A stretch of 19,397 nucleotides of DNA from UBA4717 sp002404395 (lineage in GTDB: Bacteria > Bacillota > Clostridia > Oscillospirales > CAG-272): positions 1-19,397 of the forward strand of contig CALFNW010000119.1 in assembly GCA_937902275.1 (NCBI GenBank), written 5' to 3'. The notes below the pieces were generated by a model. It was not told where the DNA came from and did no database searches. It saw nothing but the letters and a program-made list of their open reading frames with translations. Below are positions 15,148 through 19,397 of this stretch, piece by piece (position 1 is the stretch's first letter; every line of letters starts with the position of its first letter). A program made the translations under genes and the position numbers.

Positions 15148-15171
15148 AATTTACACATTATTTACAACGCT

Positions 15172-15200
15172 TTGCACCGCTCGTAAATAATATATATTAT
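15172..15200 (+). promoter_or_regulatory. Possible sigma-A promoter of the yybS-gdpP-rplI-dnaB block
   Basis: TTGCAC (15172-15177), a 17-nt spacer and TATTAT (15195-15200) in an AT-rich stretch, 32 nt before the ATG at 15233. An alternative pairing, TTTACA (15161-15166) with TAAATA (15184-15189), also has a 17-nt spacer. Confidence 0.5.
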
Positions 15201-15232
15201 ACTTTAATTTATTCTGTATGTGAGGTGGCGCT

Positions 15233-16195
15233 ATGGCCTTATCTTCCGAAAAGAGCGGTAAGCATTGGATATTCAGAGTAGTGCTCTACGTTGTTGCCAC
15301 CGCCATCTCCGTCTTTCTCTCGCAGATCTTCTGCTCAAAGATCACCTCATTGCTCGCAACGCTGATCGCGTCCGCCGCTTTCACCTTTGTCTTTGCATAC
15401 GTCGATTGGCACGCACTGATCCTGCCCGCAATAACCTTTGCGCTTATTGCCTGCAGAAGCGGGATCTGCTCAGCGGTCGGCGCACACAGCTTTTTACCGG
15501 TTGCGATCGCGCTCGCAACACTGCTTAAACGGAAGTGCGCTTTCAACGAGGCGGTAGCTGTTTCGACGTCACTGCTGATCTTATGGAAGCTTGCCGAGAA
15601 TATCGTATACGGCTTCTTAACATTCGGCGGCTTCTCGTTTCAGGAATTTTTCGCATCTATCTCGGCGGCAATCGACGCTCTCGTTTCCCAGATCGCTTTG
15701 CTGCTTCCGGAGCAGACAAGGTCGCTTCTTGACGCCGCCTCGGCGGCTTTGATAATCAAACGCCTTTTCGCCGCCGCTTATATCACATATTACTCGGTTG
15801 CCATGTATGCGCTCTGCTACATCATCAAGCTGCTCTCGCACGTCAGCTCTGACAAGGTGATCGAGATCGACTGCAAACAATCGGCGCTCACTACCTCGCG
15901 CCTCAGCGCAGGCATTTATACAATCACGCTGATAGTTTCGTTCTTCTTCGGTGTATCGGCGCGCTCCTCGTGGGTCATGTGGTTGATAGTAAGCCTGTTC
16001 GTGGTACTGTCGCCGACCTATATGATACTCGGTGCAAAAAGCTATTTCAATTTCGGACATCCGATGAGCGGACCTAAACTTGCGCTTAAAATAATTATCT
16101 GCGTTTTTACCATCTATTTCGGTTTAACGCCGTTTCTGCTTTTATATTTTGCATACGGCGGAATAAGATATTCACTCGCCTCACCGGCGCGATGA
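15233..16195 (+). CDS. yybS: YybS-like polytopic membrane protein (DUF2232-type)
   Basis: A 320-residue membrane protein with about seven or eight hydrophobic segments and little hydrophilic sequence except a loop near 205-225 (SHVSSDKVIEIDCKQSA). Its assignment rests mainly on position, size and topology: in Bacillus and many Firmicutes a ~310-residue DUF2232 protein (YybS) sits immediately upstream of gdpP, rplI and dnaB, exactly as here. The function is unknown; some DUF2232 proteins resemble substrate-binding membrane components of ECF-type transporters, which is only a family-level suggestion. GAGGTGG precedes the ATG by about 5 nt. The stop is 43 bp before the gdpP start. Confidence 0.75.
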   Translation: MALSSEKSGKHWIFRVVLYVVATAISVFLSQIFCSKITSLLATLIASAAFTFVFAYVDWHALILPAITFALIACRSGICSAVGAHSFLPVAIALATLLKRKCAFNEAVAVSTSLLILWKLAENIVYGFLTFGGFSFQEFFASISAAIDALVSQIALLLPEQTRSLLDAASAALIIKRLFAAAYITYYSVAMYALCYIIKLLSHVSSDKVIEIDCKQSALTTSRLSAGIYTITLIVSFFFGVSARSSWVMWLIVSLFVVLSPTYMILGAKSYFNFGHPMSGPKLALKIIICVFTIYFGLTPFLLLYFAYGGIRYSLASPAR

Positions 16196-16202
16196 CGTCC
16201 GA

Positions 16203-16238
16203 TTTTTCTGTACCGGCTTCGCCGGCAACAACTGCGAT
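16203..16238 (+). promoter_or_regulatory. T-tract/hairpin initiation leader of gdpP
   Basis: Five T (16203-16207), then ACCGGC-TTC-GCCGGC (16212-16226; five good pairs plus an A-C mismatch at the base), then exactly 12 nt (AACAACTGCGAT) and the gdpP ATG. Unlike the other copies, the 12 nt contain neither an ATG decoy nor any purine-rich Shine-Dalgarno, so the hairpin is the only recognisable signal. Confidence 0.5.
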
Positions 16239-18263
16239 ATGATTTCAAAAAACGACAACCGAAACAACCGAATCACGATCATTGTGCGGTGCGTGATAGT
16301 TTTCTTGGCTTTTCTTTCCTTTTCGCTTATTTCTGCCGGGTCCGCCGCGTCAAGAGTGCCGCTCGGCATTGCATTTTTCGCGGTGACATCGCTTTTGCTC
16401 ATACTTGCCGAATACGCGGTATCTTTTTTCAGCCTGAAACTCAATTCGGGCTTGAACAGTGCGCAGAATCCTATCTTACAAAACATTACTCTGCAATTCA
16501 TCCGTGAGCTGTATCTTCCGATAGTCATTTGCTCGGATTCCGGAAAGATCATTTACTGCAACGACTCAATTTCGGTGCTGATGCCCGAAAACTTCCGTCA
16601 GACTCCTAAAAACATCGGTGAGATATGCAACGTAAGCATCGCCGAGATTGCCGCCGCAACCGAAAGCGACGGTATCAAAGCCGAGGCTTTCGGAAACGTA
16701 TACAGCATTAAGGCATACAAAATCGAAGCGCAAGGCAGTCATTACTACATCACGCTTTGGAACGAACGCTCGGAGATCGCCTCGCTCACCAAACGGCTTG
16801 CCGACGAGCAGACCGTTGTTGCATACATCATCATCGACAATGTTGACGAGCTGAGTCAGGCAGTTCGCGAAAAAACGCGGGAAGCTACTCACAGTGCGGA
16901 AATGTTATTGAAAGAATGGGCGCAGAGCGTCGGCGGCGTAATCAAGGAATATGAGCGCAACAAGTATCTTTTCTTCTTTGAGTCAAGATACCTTGACCGC
17001 TTTATCGAGGACAAATTCAACATCCGCGAAAAGATCCACGAGATCAAAGTCGGCGAGACCAACCTTTCGCTCACAATTTCGATCGGAGCCGCGCGCTTCC
17101 ACGGAACGCTCGCCGAGCGCGAAGCCGGTGCGCAGAACGCGCTCGAATATGCGCTCAAGCGCGGCGGAGACACTGCGGTATTCTATAACGGAAACGAAAA
17201 CGTTTCCTTTGACGGCAGAGTCAAGACCACCTCAAAGTCCACGCAGGTCCGTGCAAGAATGACTGCAGCGAAAATCACCGAGCTAATGGAAGAGGCCGGA
17301 AATGTGCTGATCATGGGACACAGCTCACCCGACTACGATTCGATCGGCGCCTGTGTCGGAGTAGCAAGGCTCGCGCTGTCGGTCAACGTCAAGCCGAAAC
17401 TCGTACTGAACACCGAAAACATCAATGCGAAGCAATGCCTGAAAACTCTTGACGGCGGCGCGGACTACGAAAATATGTTCATTGACCCGATCTCCGCCGA
17501 GGATCTTATCCGCAGCGACACCCTGTGCATAGTAGTTGACGTAAACAATCCTCTGCGCTTTGAATCGACTACGGTCGCTGAGAATTCGGGCAAGGTAATA
17601 ATAATCGACCATCACAGCAAGATGCGTCCCAAAGACGCCCCGCAGATCAACGCCGAAATAGAATACATCGAACCGTATGCGTCATCTGCCTCGGAGCTGG
17701 TTGCCGAATTTCTTGAACATCAGCTTCCGATGGGGACTCTGCCCGCAAAAGAGGCTCTGCTTTTATTCTGCGGGATCCTGCTTGATACCAAACAATTCAC
17801 GCGCAACGCCGGAGTGCGCACATTCAGCGCCGCACAGTATCTGCGCAGCGAGGGTGCAAGCCCGGCGGACGCTCAACTCTTTTTTGAAGCGACTCTTGAC
17901 GAGTATAAGAGAGCCGCGGTCTGCGCAGCCGATGCCAAAATATACCGAGAGCACTTTGCGATCGCACTCGGCACTCCCTCGGGCGATTACGACGATAGGA
18001 TAATCGCCGCAAAGGTTGCGGATATTCTGCTTGATCTGAAAGGGGTATATGCTTCTTTCGCTGTATTTGAGATAAACAATGTCATTCACATTTCGGCGCG
18101 GTCTTCCGGCAAGGTCAACGTCGCTTCGATTCTTGAAGGGATCGGCGGAGGCGGCTATTACGAGTCGGCAGGCGCACAGATCAAGGGAGTATCGCTTGAC
18201 GAAGTACTTCACTCGCTCAAAGAAAAGATAGATGCATACGTAAACGGCGCAAACGCCGTTTAA
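16239..18263 (+). CDS. gdpP: Cyclic-di-AMP phosphodiesterase GdpP (YybT family)
   Basis: A membrane-bound phosphodiesterase of 674 residues that hydrolyses c-di-AMP to pApA, controlling osmotic and cell-wall homeostasis. Two transmembrane helices lie at about 13-33 and 41-63. A PAS-like domain follows (about 84-175), then a degenerate GGDEF domain (about 180-315; ends with NALEYALKRGGDTAVFY) and DHH/DHHA1 (about 345-670). DHH metal motifs are intact: GHSSPDYDSIG (H361, D365, D367), D434 in VVDVNNP and DHH at 457-459; IEPYASSASELV and FCGILLDTKQFTRNAGVRTF are also family-typical. In the C-terminal DHHA1 motif the usual GGGGH reads GGGGYYESAGAQ (Y640), a notable substitution. The gene sits between yybS and rplI, as in other Firmicutes. 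No Shine-Dalgarno is visible. Confidence 0.94.
   Translation: MISKNDNRNNRITIIVRCVIVFLAFLSFSLISAGSAASRVPLGIAFFAVTSLLLILAEYAVSFFSLKLNSGLNSAQNPILQNITLQFIRELYLPIVICSDSGKIIYCNDSISVLMPENFRQTPKNIGEICNVSIAEIAAATESDGIKAEAFGNVYSIKAYKIEAQGSHYYITLWNERSEIASLTKRLADEQTVVAYIIIDNVDELSQAVREKTREATHSAEMLLKEWAQSVGGVIKEYERNKYLFFFESRYLDRFIEDKFNIREKIHEIKVGETNLSLTISIGAARFHGTLAEREAGAQNALEYALKRGGDTAVFYNGNENVSFDGRVKTTSKSTQVRARMTAAKITELMEEAGNVLIMGHSSPDYDSIGACVGVARLALSVNVKPKLVLNTENINAKQCLKTLDGGADYENMFIDPISAEDLIRSDTLCIVVDVNNPLRFESTTVAENSGKVIIIDHHSKMRPKDAPQINAEIEYIEPYASSASELVAEFLEHQLPMGTLPAKEALLLFCGILLDTKQFTRNAGVRTFSAAQYLRSEGASPADAQLFFEATLDEYKRAAVCAADAKIYREHFAIALGTPSGDYDDRIIAAKVADILLDLKGVYASFAVFEINNVIHISARSSGKVNVASILEGIGGGGYYESAGAQIKGVSLDEVLHSLKEKIDAYVNGANAV
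18241..18262 (+). other. Stem-loop embracing the gdpP stop codon
   Basis: TAAACGGCG (18241-18249), loop CAAA, CGCCGTTTA (18254-18262): a perfect 9-bp stem covering the last codons and most of the stop. There is no T tract after it, so it is not a standard terminator. It could be a 3'-end stabiliser or attenuator that separates gdpP expression from the rplI-dnaB part. Confidence 0.45.
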
Positions 18264-18309
18264 GCAACTGCTTTTCCGAAGATAATGCACTTTTACCGGA
18301 GGTCACAAT

Positions 18310-18759
18310 ATGAAGGTAATTTTAACACAGGACGTAAGAGCTCAAGGCAAAAAGGGACAGATCATTGATGTCTCCGACGGCTATGCGCGCAATTTTCTTT
18401 TTCCTAAGGGACTTGCGGTTGCCGCCGACAACAAAGCGCTGAACGAGATCAAGAACAAAGAAGCCGCTGCTAAGCACAAGATAGAAGTTGAGCGCGCCGA
18501 GGCACGCGAGCTTGCCGCAAAGCTTGAACCGGTAGTGATCAAACTCAAACTGCAGGCAGGTCCGGACGGCAGACTCTTCGGCTCGGTAACTTCAAAAGAC
18601 ATCGCCGAGGCGCTTGAGAAAGAATATAAAATTTCAATCGACAAGAAAAAAATCCAGCTCGACGATCCGATCAAAAGCTTCGGCTCGTTCACGATCGACG
18701 TCAAGCTCTATCAGGATGTGGTCGGAAAGCTGAATGTCATTGTTTCCGACGCTAAATAA
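18310..18759 (+). CDS. rplI: 50S ribosomal protein L9
   Basis: A 149-residue ribosomal protein with the normal length and two-domain shape. The N-terminal 23S rRNA-binding domain reads MKVILTQDVRAQGKKGQIID followed by VSDGYARNFLFPKGLA, the L9 signature. A long charged helix (about 45-75: NEIKNKEAAAKHKIEVERAE) leads to the C-terminal domain (LFGSVTSKDIAEALEKEY and IKSFGSFTIDVKLYQDVVGK). L9 binds near the L1 stalk and helps maintain reading frame. GGAGGT lies 6 nt before the ATG. It starts 46 bp after gdpP and is followed 20 bp later by dnaB, the usual Firmicutes arrangement. Confidence 0.97.
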   Translation: MKVILTQDVRAQGKKGQIIDVSDGYARNFLFPKGLAVAADNKALNEIKNKEAAAKHKIEVERAEARELAAKLEPVVIKLKLQAGPDGRLFGSVTSKDIAEALEKEYKISIDKKKIQLDDPIKSFGSFTIDVKLYQDVVGKLNVIVSDAK

Positions 18760-18779
18760 TTTTAAGGTGGTACAAGCGC

Positions 18780-19397
18780 ATGCCGAGCGATAACGGTTAC
18801 GGGAATTACGGGCAGTTTTCCGAACTGTCGCAGAAAAAAGTTCCATTTTCACTTGAAGCCGAACAGTCGGTGCTCGGCTCTATACTTATTGATCCGTCAT
18901 CAATTGACAAGATCATCGGCATTATAGGCAGTACCGATTTCTACATAGAAGATCACGCCAAGATTTTCTTGGCGATGAACGAACTGTTTTTAAGCAGCAA
19001 AACGATCGACGTGGTAACGCTTATTGACACGCTTTCAAAACAGGGCGTGCTCAAGGAACGCGACCTCGCCGAATACATAAAGCTTATAGCGCAATCGGTC
19101 CCGTCCGCTGAAAACATCATTGATTACGCAAAGATAGTTGCCGAAAAGAGTCTTTTACGGAAGGTGCTTGCCTCTGCCGAGGACATTGAATCGCTCGTAT
19201 ATTCGGGCGAATATGACAATGCACGCTCGGTGGTGGAGGCTTCATCCGAAAAATTCATGCAGCTTATGCAGGGTGCGGAATCGCGCGACTATGTCCACAT
19301 TCGCGAAGCCCTCGTGCTGACGCTGAAGCATTTGCGCGAACTGTCGCAGAATCCGGAGGGTGTGACCGGTACAAAGACCGGCTACTCTGACCTTGAC
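18780..19397 (+). CDS. dnaB: Replicative DNA helicase DnaB, N-terminal part (cut by window end)
   Basis: An open frame of 206 codons running off the right edge. The N-terminal domain (about 20-125) shows the DnaB signature PFSLEAEQSVLGSILIDPSSID, with FYIEDHAKIFLAMNELF and TIDVVTLIDTLSKQG. The linker-helix region follows, and the visible end, GVTGTKTGYSDLD, is the entry to the RecA-like ATPase domain; Walker A lies beyond the window. The hexameric helicase unwinds DNA at the replication fork. AAGGTGG lies 9 nt before the ATG at 18780. It follows rplI by 20 bp, so the two are cotranscribed. Called dnaC in Bacillus nomenclature. Confidence 0.95.
   Translation, partial: MPSDNGYGNYGQFSELSQKKVPFSLEAEQSVLGSILIDPSSIDKIIGIIGSTDFYIEDHAKIFLAMNELFLSSKTIDVVTLIDTLSKQGVLKERDLAEYIKLIAQSVPSAENIIDYAKIVAEKSLLRKVLASAEDIESLVYSGEYDNARSVVEASSEKFMQLMQGAESRDYVHIREALVLTLKHLRELSQNPEGVTGTKTGYSDLD

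Noticed and set aside
3662..16226. The GTCGGC/GCCGAC stem-loops as rho-independent terminators
   Set aside because: The T tract lies 5' of the stem on the coding strand, and on the opposite strand the stem is followed by A residues. Neither orientation gives a stem followed by T.

Overview
The window looks like a core-chromosome segment of an uncultured member of the Clostridia (Firmicutes/Bacillota, probably Oscillospiraceae-like). The main evidence is the gene order at the right end: a YybS-type membrane protein, the c-di-AMP phosphodiesterase GdpP (YybT), ribosomal protein L9 and replicative helicase DnaB. This is the conserved Firmicutes order yybS-yybT-rplI-dnaB. A clostridial-type PcrA with a C-terminal Tudor-like module, a GlcNAc-1-phosphate transferase of the TagO/WecA kind, GAGGT-type ribosome binding sites and near-consensus sigma-A promoters all agree. 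I see no rRNA, tRNA, CRISPR array, prophage or insertion sequence.

Layout. 8-697 (+): two small proteins of unknown function. They converge, with an 8-bp overlap, on a minus-strand block at 690-5022. Read in its own direction, that block is a PLP aminotransferase, trpS, a TagO/WecA-like glycosyl-phosphate transferase and a membrane-anchored unknown protein. A divergent intergenic region at 5023-5202 carries a good promoter in each direction. 5203-13074 (+): a membrane-anchored unknown protein, an M24B Xaa-Pro aminopeptidase, an AMP-forming acyl-CoA/acyl-ACP synthetase, an acyl carrier protein, a membrane-anchored NERD-domain putative nuclease, and PcrA, which overlaps the NERD gene by 4 bp. 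A strong bidirectional terminator follows. 13375-14409 (-): a lone XerC/XerD-type tyrosine recombinase with its own promoter. 14599-19397 (+): a small polytopic protein, YybS, GdpP, RplI and a truncated DnaB.

The most interesting signal is in the translation-initiation regions, not in a gene. Most genes here have an ordinary GAGGT-like Shine-Dalgarno sequence. Four genes (trpS, the aminopeptidase, the ACP and gdpP) instead carry a T5-T7 tract, a 15-16-nt GC-rich hairpin of the GTCGGC-NNC-GCCGAC type, and then exactly 12 nt before the start codon. A fifth copy upstream of the ACP has the same 12-nt spacing but leads into a three-codon reading frame. In three copies the 12 nt begin with a decoy ATG (ATGGARATNNTT-type), so automatic calls probably start four codons too early. 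The T tract lies on the wrong side of the hairpin for a terminator on either strand. I think this is a recurrent hairpin-type initiation element, possibly a dispersed repeat. That is inference from one window and needs a genome-wide search.
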